Assembly: GCF_012489685.1 (NCBI RefSeq)
Contig: NC_080043.1
Coordinates: forward strand, 29,854,743-29,918,742
Reading direction: 5' to 3'
Source: Lotus japonicus
Taxonomy: Eukaryota; Streptophyta; Magnoliopsida; Fabales; Fabaceae
Length of the DNA: 64,000 nt
The notes below the pieces were generated by a model that was given only the letters and a program-made list of their open reading frames with translations, was not told where the DNA came from and made no database searches. This document shows, one piece after another, positions 21,800 through 32,263 of this stretch. Numbering within the stretch: position 1 is the first letter of the stretch; each line of letters begins with the position of its first letter. The translations under genes and the position numbers were made by a program.

Positions 21800-23173
21800 T
21801 GATGATCCGGGTTTATAAGATGTTTTTATGGTTTTTCCTTGTAGGTTTTGAGTATTTTTCTTGTGTCTCATGTAGTGTTTCATGCATTCTCATGCATTTT
21901 AACTTTTATTTGTGCATTTGCATTAGTTTAGTAATTTTGTAGTTTTATAAGGGCTTTAGTTGCATTTTAGTATAGTTTGAGTCTTTTGTTAATTGTCATT
22001 AGTTTTGAGTCCCTTGTGCAATTAAATGGTTGGTATTCTTGATATTTTTCCTTGAGCTTTGATGAGAGTAATCAGGTCTGAAACTGAAGAAGAAGGAAGG
22101 TCAAGAAGCTTGGTGAATTGAAGGGAGGCTTAAAGAGGCATAAAGAGGAGTTAAAATGAAGATCAAGGGACTTTCCAGCGAGTCTGAGCGCCTAGGCGCC
22201 AATTGCCCTGTTCCAGAAATTGGAATTGGCGCCTAGGCGCTCTGAATTGGCCCTCATGCGCTCTGAATTGGCGCCTAGGCGCCAATTACCTTCCAGAGGC
22301 TCAGTTTCAGCATGGAATTGGCGCTCAGGCGCTCTGAATTGGCGCCTGAGCGCCCGGAACAGCCCAAACTCGGGATTTTTGTCTATAAATAGGATTTTAG
22401 TCATTTTCTTTTGTAATCTTGGATATCTTTTGATACTTTGTAAAATTCAGAGGTAGAGGATCATCTAGGAGAGTGAGAGAGGGCTTCCAAGCTTGTGTTC
22501 AAGGTTCTTAGCCAAGCATGGCTCTTGGCTAATCTCTCTTCTTTACTTTGGTTTTCTTGTAAGACTTTTCCTTTTAAGTTATAATCTTAAGTTCTTTCCC
22601 ACATGCTTTTCTTCTTTCCTTGAATCCCATATCCATGCTTTATGATTCAAGTTAGAACATGTGCTAGCTTTATACTTTTCTATAATCAAAACGGAAGTTT
22701 GTTATAGATTAGGGAACCGATTTGGGATTACCCCTTCTATACTTGCTACTAGGAATAGAGGAAGGGTTGGGGTTTGTTGGCCTGATCTTTATAATCTTTA
22801 TGCTTCAAACAAATGTTTAAGTACACAAGGAATTGGGCTTATCTTTTGGTTTGAAAGAATTATCTATGCGAGGCATCGATAGGTAGTTGCTTAGGCTATA
22901 ACATCAAGGAGAGATTCATGAGAACATGTGCTTAGAATGATGTGCTTGAATTGATTAGTTGAGCAAGAACCCAAAGTAAATCACTCTTTCTTTTCATTTT
23001 CTGTTTCATTTCTGAATTTATATTTTCTTTTTCCTTATTACTACTTCGTCGTATGTTTGCCTCAATAAAACCAACCTTCAAACTCAAAGCTTGAACCGAA
23101 TCTATTCACTCACAATCCCTGTGGTTCGATATTTAAAACCGGGTGGATTCGTACACTTGCGGATTTACCAACA
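21800..23173 (+). repeat. LARD 3' LTR
   Basis: 1374 bp. It is 68 bp longer than the 5' LTR, mainly because of an extra piece in the GCGCC module (about 22255-22320). Confidence 0.93.
22184..22355. repeat. Expanded GCGCC palindromic module in 3' LTR
   Basis: Same module as at 19284 but with an additional GCGCCTAGGCGCCAATTACC unit and a CCAGAGGCTCAGTTTCAGCATG insert, so two perfect GGCGCCTAGGCGCC palindromes occur here. Confidence 0.85.
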
Positions 23174-23752
23174 GTAGGTGGCGGACAGACTGAGGCTTGT
23201 ACGATTTGTACTATGACAGCGACCTGTCCTTTCACCAGCTGACTTGAGATCTGGAGTGCTTCAGATGAATGTTGGTGAAGCTTCTGATCATAGTCAGACG
23301 GAAGCTTGGATCCTCTGACCTTGCAACTTCTGCTTCTGAACAAGTTCCTCAGAACTTCTGAACGTCAGGACTAGAATAACTTTGGTCTTCAGATGCCAAC
23401 TTCTTTCAGGTCTTCAGAACTTGAGTCTTCTACTTCTGGACCGTTCCGCTTGAACATCTTGTCTTCAGAACTTCTGACTCCGGTTCTTCAGTACCTCTTG
23501 AGAGCTTCCATCTTCAGAACTTCTGAAGGATTTGTCACTATTCTGAACGAACATGATAATCTTTAGAGCTCTCTTTTTAGTATCCCTTGGTTCTTCTTCT
23601 TCTGATTAAATAGGCTCGGGTCAGATTCAGAACCTGTTTGTCACAAGTAAAAGAGACAAATGTTAGGGTACCACAATTGTTCATCATCACAAACCTTAAT
23701 TGTAATCATCAAAATATAGAGATGCAACCACTGATCAAACCTTGATCTTACA
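23174..23752 (-). repeat. SIRE 5' LTR, right part
   Basis: Continues the LTR interrupted at 18907 and ends CTTGATCTTACA, followed by the GATAT duplication. Confidence 0.94.
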
Positions 23753-23757
23753 GATAT

Positions 23758-23928
23758 TACAATCAAAACGATCGTAATGAGGAGTACATCGTCATCTAGA
23801 TATTATTAAGGTCTAATAATGTCCCTAATAAAATAATTTCCCTTTCTAAAGGCATAGTATCACTTATAACCCAAATAGTTCACAAAATATTATTATTAAA
23901 ATAATATGCCCTAAAACCGGGTCTTACA
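23758..23928 (-). repeat. Probable Del/Tekay-like LTR, start portion
   Basis: On the minus strand it starts TGTAAGACCCGGTTTTAGGG, then AT-rich DNA to the SIRE insertion site; it continues at 7206-5063. No polypurine tract lies upstream, so this is the outer edge of a 5' LTR or of a solo LTR. Confidence 0.45.
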
Positions 23929-24137
23929 CTTGCAATCCCGGAACATATCCTAAGAATGCGGGGTTCACAGTTACCAAGCTATCAATGTACCAAAAACTTT
24001 CACCACTAGTGCATATACATTTTTCTAATTAAATATACTTTTTTTAATTCATTAAATATAGTGAATATTTTGAAAAATACCATTTTATATTTGGTAAAGG
24101 ACCAATTTTATTAAATTAATCACTATACGTCATCTCC
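23929..24137. other. Spacer between the LTR remnant and the glycosyltransferase pseudogene
   Basis: Ordinary AT-rich sequence. No feature seen. Confidence 0.4.
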
Positions 24138-25018
24138 TTAAAGCGCAATTTGGAGATGTTCCATCAAGCACCCCAAATCTTTTTCAGAACTTCCACGAAC
24201 CCTTTCTAATGGCGTCAACCTCCTTGGCCTGCATTTGCAACATCTTCTTCCTCGTTTCCTCATCGGTTCCGCGCTAACCAACTCAGCTAGAACCCGACTC
24301 AGCTGGTCCGGGTCAGGAACAATTTTTTCACCTTCGCACACCTTCTTGGCCACCTTAAACTCCTCCACGAGCAGCGATGCATCCACAAACTGGTCAGCTG
24401 ACATCGGCCACACAAGCACCGACACCCCAGCAACCACAAATTCCACCACCGAGTTCCACCCGCAGTGAGTCAAGAACGCGCCAACCGCCATATGCCTTAG
24501 TATCACCACCTACGGGGCCCACCCCCTAATCACGAGATCGCGACTCTCATCAAACCACGCCTCGCAATCACAACCACCGTCGTTGTCGTCTCCGTTGTTC
24601 ACACACTCCTTTATCGACCACACAAAGTGGACCCCAATCTTCACCAGCCTCGATGCAATCGTAGTCGTTTGTTCATCCGTGAGAAACGTTTGGCTCCCGA
24701 AACAGACATACACCACTTCTCGTTCTCGTCGTCGGTCAAGCCACTAAACAGCGTCGTCGTTGGAGAGAGAGCTGGACCCACCTCTCCTGATGGCGAACAA
24801 GTCGTTCATAGGGAGCAAGAGTCCCACCGCCCACACACGATCATGGCCTAGTTCCTTCTTGAGGTAATCGAGATAAGGGTTCTTGAACTCCGAGAACGAT
24901 TTCACGACAACTCCTCAACTCTTAATGTTACCGAGGTACCAATCCTTGACTCGCTCGAAGTCATGATCGTCGGCAACATAGCTTCGGAACAACGGTGAGA
25001 CTTGCCACCAAGGTTATT
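24138..25018 (-). pseudogene. UDP-glycosyltransferase fragment (UGT89-like), broken
   Basis: C-terminal two thirds of a plant family-1 glycosyltransferase, which moves sugar from a UDP-sugar to small molecules in the cytosol. Minus-strand order: PWWQVSPLFRSYV; KNPYLDYLKKELGHDRVWAV; VVYVCFGSQTFLTDEQ; the donor-binding PSPG box GWAP-stop-VVILRHMAVGAFLTHCGWNS; then GVSVLVWPMSADQF. In-frame stops interrupt it near 24919 (Trp expected), near 24744, and at 24512-24510, where the conserved Gln of the PSPG box is TAG. The N-terminal acceptor-binding part with its catalytic His is absent. The match to UGT89 rests on the PWWQ, YLKKELGHDRVWAVG and PSPG segments. Confidence 0.85.
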
Positions 25019-25336
25019 TAGGAGCTTCAACTGGTAAGGGCCCCCTTTGAAGTAAACTTCATCCTCTTCCTCAGATTCCTCCTCCTCGCTCTCATCCTCT
25101 GACTCCCCCTCCTCCTTAGACTCATCATCATCATCATCATCATTAGGCTCTTGCACAGCATGTGGAACCTCTTCAGGTTGAGGCTCCCTAATCACCACCC
25201 TACAAGAACATTTTGCTTCCTCTTCTCGCCTTTTGTGAACCAACCTTGTGGGACGAATACGTGTAGGGGTAGCAACATCTGATTGATCCTCATCACCTAC
25301 TTTACGCCTCACATTCAAGGTCTTTGTCCTCGACAT
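25019..25336 (-). pseudogene. Acidic N-terminal segment, possibly plant-mobile-domain (MULE-derived) leader
   Basis: ATG at 25336 (MSRTKTLNVRRKVGDED), a basic N-terminus, an Asp/Glu run of about 35 residues, then YFKGGPYQLKLLNNL. Basic leader, acidic run and a GGP..L motif remind me of the start of plant mobile domain proteins encoded by some MULEs and their domesticated relatives, but the match is short. The open frame runs on into the glycosyltransferase DNA in a frame unrelated to that enzyme, so the two pieces were joined by rearrangement. It could instead be an unrelated host exon. Confidence 0.38.
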
Positions 25337-25940
25337 CTATCAGACACAACATATATTTCATATTAGTTCAGTGTACTCACGTACCTGAAAGTGTGTAGGT
25401 AACACACACCTGAATGTGCGTAGATAACGCACCTAAAAGTGCGTTGTTCACACACTTTAAAGTGTGAAATCAAAACCAGAACGCGAGAAAGGATTGAAAA
25501 CTAACCGCGAATATAGATAAAAGAGACAATGACGGCTGAAGGAGCGGTCGTAGAAGCCTCTGGGTGGTGGGTTGCGGCGACGTCAACGTCCCCTTTCGTT
25601 GGTGGCGGTGGAAGCCGCGGTGGGGGCACTATGGGTGTGTTGGGGAGAAAAAGAAGATGGAGAAGTTGAAGAAGAAGGAAAAGGAGATGATGAAGTTGAA
25701 GAAGATGAAGAAAGGGAGGTTATGAAAGTGTGTTGGGGGGAATTTAAAAAAAAAAAGATATTTTAGTATTTTCACATTTTTACGGGGTAGAATTAGATGT
25801 CGGAGGGGTGAGAATAACAATTACTTTTAGCTAGTCCTAATAATTTTTTACCCTCGATAATCAGCCATTTTTCTTAGAGTTTAATTTGTTAAATATTTAA
25901 GATAATTAATATTATTTGATTATCGTGGTGACTATTGTAA
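25337..25940. other. Upstream region of the acidic ORF with a 25-bp degenerate tandem repeat
   Basis: 25380-25472 holds three to four units of ACCT(G/A)AA(A/T)GTG(T/C)GTAGRTAAC-type sequence. The rest is a GC/GA-rich stretch (25500-25740) and AT-rich DNA. No gene. Confidence 0.5.
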
Positions 25941-26954
25941 GGGTTCGTTTGGTGCGACGTATAGTATAAGGCCTGATAGTATAAGACCTGATAGTCTTAG
26001 GCCTGATAGTATAAGTCATGATAACTTTCTTATACTATCCAGCGTTTGGTCATAGTATAATTTACCGTATCGTTTAAATTAATGCAATTTTATGTTTAGT
26101 GAAGTATTGAATAATGATATATAATAAAAATCAAATATGAAGGTGACTATAACGGTGGTGGCGGTGGTGATGGAAGTGGTGGTAGGTTGGTGGTGGTGGT
26201 GGCAATGGTGGTAGGTTGGTGTTGGTGGCGGTGGTGGTGACATTGGAGATAGGTTGGTAGTGGTGGTGGCAGCGATGGTGGTTGTGGTGGTGGCGATGAT
26301 AGAGTGGTGGTGGTAAGGCAGTGGCGGTGGCTGCTGCGGTAGGGTGGCGGCTACGGTGGAAAGTGGAGGCAATGGTGGTGGTGGTGGCGATAAGGTGGTG
26401 GTTATGGTGTCGGTGGTGGCGACAATTATGGTGGTGGTGGCGATAGAGTGGTGGTTGTGGTGTCGGTGGTGGCGGTAGGGCAGTGGTGATGGTGGCGGTA
26501 AGGCCGTGGTGGCGGCGGCGCGGTGGTGATCGGGTGGTGGCAGTGGTGGCAATAGAGTGGTGGCGGCGATTATGGTGGTGGTGGCGATAGGGTGGTGGTT
26601 CTGGTGTCGGTGGTGGTGGTGGTGGCGGCAACACCAGTGCTGACGGTAAGGCAGCGGTAGCGGCGGCGGTGGTGATCGGGTGGTGGCGGCAACACCGGTG
26701 GCGGTGGTGGTGCTAATGGTGGTGTAAGTTGGCAGCAATGGAGGGTGGTAGTGATGGTGGCTTATACGTCACAACCTTATCATGCCTTATTCATCACTCA
26801 CATGATGGATTAAATAATACGTCATTTTAACGTATAAGGGGACTTTGATGGATAAGCTTATACAATACAATGTCATCACCAAACAATGGATAAACTCATA
26901 ATGTATTGTATAAGCTTATACTATCATGCATAATACAGCGTGCCAAGCAAGCCC
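25941..26954. mobile_element. PIF/Harbinger-like non-autonomous element with GGT-rich core
   Basis: Ends GGGTTCGTTTGG and, inverted, GGGCTTGCTTGG. Flanked by TAA at 25938-25940 and TAA at 26955-26957, the 3-bp duplication of Harbinger elements. Inner arms share repeated TATAGTATAAG motifs on the left and their inverse on the right. The middle (about 26145-26765) is an imperfect GGTGGTGGCGG array. No transposase. Confidence 0.75.
26145..26765. repeat. GGT/GGC triplet-rich minisatellite
   Basis: About 600 bases almost entirely of GGTGGTGGC-like triplets with higher-order units (CGGTGGTGGTGGCGATA). The strand is extremely G-rich. It produces long His/Pro/Thr open frames on the minus strand that are artefacts. 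Confidence 0.95.
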
Positions 26955-28581
26955 TAAGAATATCTGTTTATTTTCCTTATGAAACAGTCATGCATGCATG
27001 TTAACTTGCAACTGCTTTTTAGTTTGATATATATTGGTGATCTTTTTGTCCAAGCGTTGGCCTGATTTTCTTCCTTATATAAGTGCATGTGTGAATAGGG
27101 AGAAAAAGAAAATCTAAAATTGATGTTGATTTGATTTGATTTCTCCTCAACACTTCTTCGATCTCATTAAAATTTAATCGGGACCATTAAATTATCTGTG
27201 TTTCTCTTTTAAACAAATGAATTCATGTACCAAGGTTAGTTGTGATATGCGTTTATGGTATAACATACGATGTGTGGCCAACATGCACATGGAACCTTGG
27301 ACATGCTAAAGTCATTAACAGCTCCATTGCCGACAATTTAGCTGAAGCAGTCTCAAACAGTATTTAGTTTGTTCGGTATCCATCAATTACTTGTTCAGGG
27401 AATCAGATTTTGCATCATATTAAAATGTAGAAGCTACAATTTTCTACTTTTTGGACGATAATATACAACACAATGTAAAATTGGTTATAACCTGTGTCCT
27501 TTTACGTACCACTCCTTCAAAGTTAACAATTTAAAGTGTGTTTGTTTATTCATTGAATTGAATATGTGGATCGGATGTGCTTTTTCTCAATTCAATTATT
27601 TTGCTAGATTTAGATTCTCTGCAGCCAGGGCAATCCTACACAGCTAGAACGAGATATCAAGCAACATCAGTCTCGGTTGGTTTATATATTTCATTAAGAT
27701 CAGTGGATGGAGATTAGCGTAAGTTTGAGTCATCAGGAGGACCAGACACACTCTTACTAATCTCATGTTATATTACGGGGAAATTAAACAGTTTTTTCTT
27801 CATTACACAATTAGTTATTTACTCTGCTCCTAGGTAGCTTCACTCTCAATATTTGGAGAAAGAGTTAGCCAATCATTTTAAGTCACTAGCTACTCAAGTA
27901 AAAGTGTAAAACTAACCATTGCTTTAATGTGTCTTTGATTAGGGGTACACAATCCGTGTAATAAATGGTGTGCAAATTGTTTTTAATTGATCCCTTAATG
28001 ATCGTAAAACTGAAGACATGTCCCTTTATGAGCTAACACTTTGTTATGAATCCGTGACCGTGAGACAAGGGAGAAATTGAACCAAAAGGTAACCAGAAGA
28101 ACATATATAACCTTCCTTTACCAGCACGACACAGCCAGAAACCCATGCTAGTTTTGGGCTGAAAGAGAAATGGTGGAAAACTAATACCAATTAATTTATA
28201 AGAACTGAAGAATCATACTTTAAAAGGTAGCTATTTTAAGTGGAGAGTCCAAGACTTCATATATTCATACAAAATATCTTATACTTTCAATATGGAACTT
28301 GAATTGAATCCTAAAATACTTATCCAATACTTTGGTTACTTTGAATTGTGCAATATTTTCTCTCCTTAGATTTTGGTTTGTACCAAAATAAAGTGATTTC
28401 CACAGGTTTGTTCTTTGCAATAATATAACACTTCTTATACATCTATATATACCTCTGTGCCGCTGTATATACAATTGACAATGCCAATTTTGGAAACCAC
28501 GCACAACTAGTGAAGTTATTTAAAAAATGTGAAAATGCATTTATGACATCCAAGAAATACATATGTTTAAAGTATCGCTAA
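26955..28581. other. Intergenic DNA, no gene seen
   Basis: AT-rich, no long open frame and no repeat structure that I can define. Confidence 0.6.
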
Positions 28582-28912
28582 GAGTATCTCCAATGGTAGT
28601 ATCTAATGTTAAATACATACTCATATGAGTATCTATTACCATTGAAGTACATATTTAATTCTAACATGACAAATATGAGTATGTGAGAATAAATACTCTA
28701 CACTAGACTTGAAAAGTGAGCTTGTATTTATTACAATCACTTACAATTAATATAATTAGATTATATATATATATATATTCAACTTTATAGAAATTTTTAA
28801 GAATTGTTGGGTTGGAGTAAAAAGTTAGTAAAGTGGTGTAGATGATGTGTCATTATAATGAATTACAAAAATAAGTTAGATGTTTTGGTGAGTATGATGG
28901 ATGTAGATGCTC
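28582..28912. mobile_element. Small MITE (Harbinger-like, TAA duplication)
   Basis: Ends GAGTATCTCCAAT and, inverted, GAGCATCTACATCC, a common plant MITE terminus. TAA on both sides (28579-28581 and 28913-28915). 331 bp, AT-rich, non-coding. Confidence 0.6.
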
Positions 28913-29919
28913 TAAAACTGTAAGTATATAAAGATATCGTTATAACTATTGAGAAAGATAAAGGAAATATCCTACAGAATAGTCTTAGTCTAGGGGCCAA
29001 GATAAAGCTTGTTAGTCAATGATGCTGATTAAGGCGTTTTTTCTTCCCCTCCCCCAAAGTAAAGGGGCATTAGGACATGAACATTAAAATGCAAGAAGAT
29101 CTCAAAATTTTCAGCAAATCAGAAGGAAAAAAAATTCTACAATTAAATGTTGTCTTAATCTCCCTTATTGTGTAGGACTCATATTCCCAGCCGTAAGAAA
29201 TCTCGGCATTCGGTGAAATCAAGGGCTTTCCACATGATGAGGATCTGATAGCTTAAATTTAAAATAGTTACTATACACTTAAAATAGTTTCATTAAATGT
29301 GGACTATATGATTTTCATAAGACGATTATAAATCTACAACTTCGGTGAATTTTAAGATTCCTTGACTGCAGATAATTTGAATTCCTTATTGTGCGTGTTC
29401 ATTAGTAAAATCACCACCATTGCTATAACAGGAAGCAATACCATATTTCTAGTCTAACATGAAGCTTCCCAAAATTGATGCGTCCAACTCTCTTGTGGTT
29501 TTAAATTGGGGTATGCAACCACAATTGGAAACGTGATTTGGAGCCTCCGTTTTGGCATTGCAACCACAATTGTGGGCGCATCAACTTGCATTTGTTCATG
29601 ATTATCCGATGCAATCGCAGCCGCAATTTAAAACACTGGAAATTCTTAACATAAATGGAACTATGATCGTTTTGAAATGCATACATTGTTTCAGATAATA
29701 CAATACAATACACTCATACACTTTAAGAAGCTAGCAGGGTTTGTTATTCGCAAGGAAAAACTCAAGAACAATTCTAGCATAGAGAAATTGTTTGTCCACT
29801 AAAGTTGAAAGAGCATAGCTAGAAAGATTCACCAAGAAAAAAACAATAAGCAACAGAGCACCTTGGCTAATTCCAGTTCCAGATCCAGGCCAAACTACTA
29901 TGAGAACTCTTGATCTCCC
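28913..29919. other. Intergenic DNA downstream of the DUF688 gene
   Basis: AT-rich. The part nearest 29919 should include the 3' untranslated region of the minus-strand gene; I could not assign a polyadenylation site. Confidence 0.5.
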
Positions 29920-30492
29920 TTATGCTTGCCTCCTGTAGTTACTTTGGAACCCACTGTTGGAACTAAAGGAACGAGGAATGCCAAAGCACAAAGTAGAAGT
30001 GGGTGAACCAGAACCAACTTTTTCATTTTCTCCCCTGAAATCAAAAGATGAGCTTAAGAACCTTCTCCTCCCAAACTTTGCATCAGGGACAACCTTGGAA
30101 GAAGAATCTGGTGATGATGACCATGAAGGGTGTGGTGATGGAAGTGAGGATGAGGATGAGGATGACATAATCATTTTCTTGAGATTAAATTTTGGAATCA
30201 GAGCAAGAAAATATTTTGATCTTGAGCTTTTCTTCTCTGTTTTTTTGGTAGCATTGACATTTTTGAGATGATAGGAAGGTGGAGGAGTCAGCGGAGGCAG
30301 AGTGTGCTCAGAGAATGTGTATTTAGGGGTTCCTGGCTGAGATTCCCACACAAATGGGACAGCAACAGCAGCTACTCTGAAAGATGGGTTGGACATGGAA
30401 CTCTCCTTTGATAGTAGCCTGCAGAAGAACTTGTCATCTTTCTTGATTTGGAGCACACTCTTCTGGGGAAGCTCTGGTTTTGCATTGAACAT
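29920..30492 (-). CDS. DUF688-family protein (plant, unknown function)
   Basis: 190 codons in one exon, start MFNAKPELPQKSVLQIKK. The diagnostic segment is VPFVWESQPGTPKYTF followed by LPPLTPPPSY (residues about 45-73), as in plant DUF688 proteins. It then has a basic stretch (KKTEKKSSRSKYFLALIPKF), a long Ser run and CFGIPRSFSSNSGF at the end. No signal peptide or membrane segment was seen. A TATA-like TATAAAA lies on the minus strand at 30653-30647. This is the only frame in the window that looks like an intact host gene. The upstream frame at 30677-30372 overlaps it in another phase and is not needed. Cellular role unknown. Confidence 0.8.
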   Translation of the reverse strand: MFNAKPELPQKSVLQIKKDDKFFCRLLSKESSMSNPSFRVAAVAVPFVWESQPGTPKYTFSEHTLPPLTPPPSYHLKNVNATKKTEKKSSRSKYFLALIPKFNLKKMIMSSSSSSSLPSPHPSWSSSPDSSSKVVPDAKFGRRRFLSSSFDFRGENEKVGSGSPTSTLCFGIPRSFSSNSGFQSNYRRQA

Positions 30493-30646
30493 TTTTGTGT
30501 GTTTGATGGTTGGAACACTATACTAGGTTTCTCTGGCTCTGGATGGGACTGCAGAGAAGGAGAGGAAAAAAACCAAGAAAAAGGTTTTGGGGTGGTTTCT
30601 GGTTTAAGAGAGACAAATGCAAATGGAGTTGCCATAGCTGCATAGC

Positions 30647-30653
30647 TTTTTAT
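30647..30653 (-). promoter_or_regulatory. Candidate TATA box of the DUF688 gene
   Basis: TATAAAA on the minus strand, about 155 bases upstream of the start codon at 30492, leaving a leader of roughly 125 bases. Confidence 0.5.
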
Positions 30654-31011
30654 ATGCAACACTATTCCCCAACACATGTAACATGGTTACCGATAGCAAT
30701 TGGTATTAAGACTCAATCACACCTTAAATGACAAAACTTCCAATTTCATGTTCCTAACTGTAAACTTGAGTCCCATTTTACTGTGCTTATTTGAATGATT
30801 TAAGTCTTGAGACTAAAAGCCTATGCAACATGTTTAATTTGAAGGTTTAGCCTTAATTTCAATGGATCGGAGAACTTCTAACTGGCTTTCCGTGCATTCT
30901 GTTGGCTTTAGAATTTTTTATCTAGCACCAGGGATCATATTTTTGTTCAAGTCGGTAACATCGACATGGCGAGGCCAGCTCTCTTGGCAAGTGTTTTTTT
31001 TTTTTCTCGGG
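30654..31011. other. Upstream region of the DUF688 gene
   Basis: No further gene. A run of 12-13 T lies at about 30993-31005, next to the foldback element. Confidence 0.5.
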
Positions 31012-31185
31012 TTGTCTAATGACCCATGAGGAAGTTTCGGTTAAATAACTTATTATCTCATCACATTGGAGATAAGTGAGTTGAAAATAAATTAATTAAT
31101 AAAATATAGAAATTCCAACTCACATCTCCAATGTGATTGGATGATGAATTATTTAACCCAAACTTTTCTTGGGTCATTTAGACAA
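31012..31185. mobile_element. Foldback MITE, 174 bp
   Basis: The two halves are inverse copies: TTGTCTAATGACCCATGAGG pairs with the inverse TTGTCTAAATGACCCAAGAA, and pairing continues for about 70 bases per arm around an AT-rich loop. No clear target duplication. Superfamily unassigned. Confidence 0.8.
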
Positions 31186-31271
31186 TTTTTTTTTCCATAT
31201 ACAAAACTTAAATTTAAACATTGTTTAAGAAAAATTAATCATGTAACGAGCTTGAATCAATAACTTGTGGG

Positions 31272-32000
31272 TAGGGATGACAATGGGTCTAGGACCCAAA
31301 GGGTACCCGCAAAAAATACCCACTATGGGTAGGGTAAAAACCCGCTAGATGGATATGAGGTTGGGTATGGGTAATTACCCACAAAAAGTAGCGGGTATGG
31401 GTGCGGGTATGAGTACTATAGTACCCAACCCGCCTCATACCCGCACACACATATTATTATTATTATTATTATTTGGTAATATATAACAAATTAACTTAAG
31501 CAATACCTTTCAAACTTACTCTTTTTTAAAAAAGTAGGTGAGTATTTAAAGTATTCATAATCACCACTAATTTACTCGCACTTATTTTTAAAATTTGTAA
31601 GTTATTAACCTACAACTTAGGGCTATATTATAAATCTAAATTATAAATTTAAAATTATATCTTTTTCGTTTATTCCTTCTAAAAAAAATATGCTTAGTTG
31701 AATGATTTTATTTGTTAAGTATTTGAATAATCTTTTGTATTTTTATTAGTGTTTTTTATTTAAAATTGTAGTTGTATTTTTGTTTTCTATTAACAAAAAT
31801 AGTGAAAAATATATTTTGGTTAGCTAAATTGCGGGTAATGGGCACGGGTATGGGCAAATAGGTACCCAGAGGGTACGGGGACGGACATTCAAGTTGCTAC
31901 CCACGCGGGTATGGGGATGGGTACGGGTAATTTTTGAAAACGCGGGTATGGGAATGGGTACTATAGTACCCTACCCAGACCCTACCCATTGCCATCCCTA
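31272..32000. mobile_element. hAT-type non-autonomous element
   Basis: Ends TAGGGATGACAATGGG and, inverted, TAGGGATGGCAATGGG. Flanked by CTTGTGGG at 31264-31271 and CTTGTGGG at 32001-32008, a perfect 8-bp duplication diagnostic of hAT insertion. Both subterminal regions are packed with GGGTA / TACCC motifs. An ATT microsatellite lies at 31452-31472. No transposase frame. Confidence 0.9.
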
Positions 32001-32008
32001 CTTGTGGG

Positions 32009-32263
32009 TAAGTGCCGGCTTAGCATAAATAATTCCAACGTGAGTAAGGGGTTTTAGACATATCTAATTAAAAGCTTAAGATATCATTAGATAATTCCAA
32101 GGCGAGTAAGGAGTAGTAATGAATTCATGATGATGATGATAATGATAGCTTTATTGTCTTTTTCACTATTGTTTCAATTTATTATCGGCCTTTGGTAGTT
32201 TGATTAGTTAGTTGTACTTGTAACTTGTAACCTTTATGTATATCGAGCGAAAATAGTAACATA
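32009..32263. other. Short spacer
   Basis: AT-rich sequence between two transposons, nothing assigned. Confidence 0.5.

Larger units (their letters stand above)
18908..23173 (+). mobile_element. Non-autonomous LTR element (LARD-type, Athila-like ends) nested in SIRE LTR
   Basis: Flanked by GTAGG at 18903-18907 and 23174-23178. LTRs start TGATGA(C/T)CCGGG and end TTTACCAACA. Immediately after the left LTR, TTTTTTGCGTCGTTGCCGCGG resembles the primer-binding site of Athila/Tat-type gypsy elements, which sets plus orientation. The 1.6-kb interior has no gag or pol, so proteins must come from another element. By eye the LTRs differ at about 12 substitutions plus two indels, making it younger than its SIRE host. 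Confidence 0.9.
7212..23752 (-). mobile_element. SIRE/Maximus-type Ty1/copia retrotransposon with env-like ORF (defective)
   Basis: Flanked by GATAT at 7207-7211 and 23753-23757. The LTRs start TGAAGGTGCG and end CTTGATCTTACA on the plus strand. Gene order on the minus strand is gag, protease, integrase, reverse transcriptase, RNase H (copia order), then a large env-like frame and a small third frame. The primer site next to the right LTR (TTGGCATCAGAGC on the minus strand) resembles the initiator-Met-tRNA site of copia elements. The two LTRs differ at roughly 27 of 1240 positions by my count. Removing the nested element (18908-23173) and one duplication copy leaves about 12.3 kb. Several stops and frameshifts make gag-pol non-functional. 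Confidence 0.93.

Noticed and set aside
19701..22882. A 73-codon frame conserved at 19701-19922 and 22661-22882
   Set aside because: The two copies lie at the same place in the two LTRs of one element, so conservation only reflects LTR duplication; no domain is recognisable.
24902..25336. 144-codon frame as a single real protein
   Set aside because: Its C-terminal third is glycosyltransferase DNA read in the wrong phase.
26079..26738. 219-codon His/Pro/Thr-rich open frame, minus strand
   Set aside because: Produced entirely by the GGT/GGC triplet array; overlapping frames show the same low-complexity composition.
30372..30677. 101-codon frame overlapping the start of the DUF688 gene
   Set aside because: Different phase from the recognised DUF688 motifs; its Met near 30635 lies between the TATA box and the expected transcription start.
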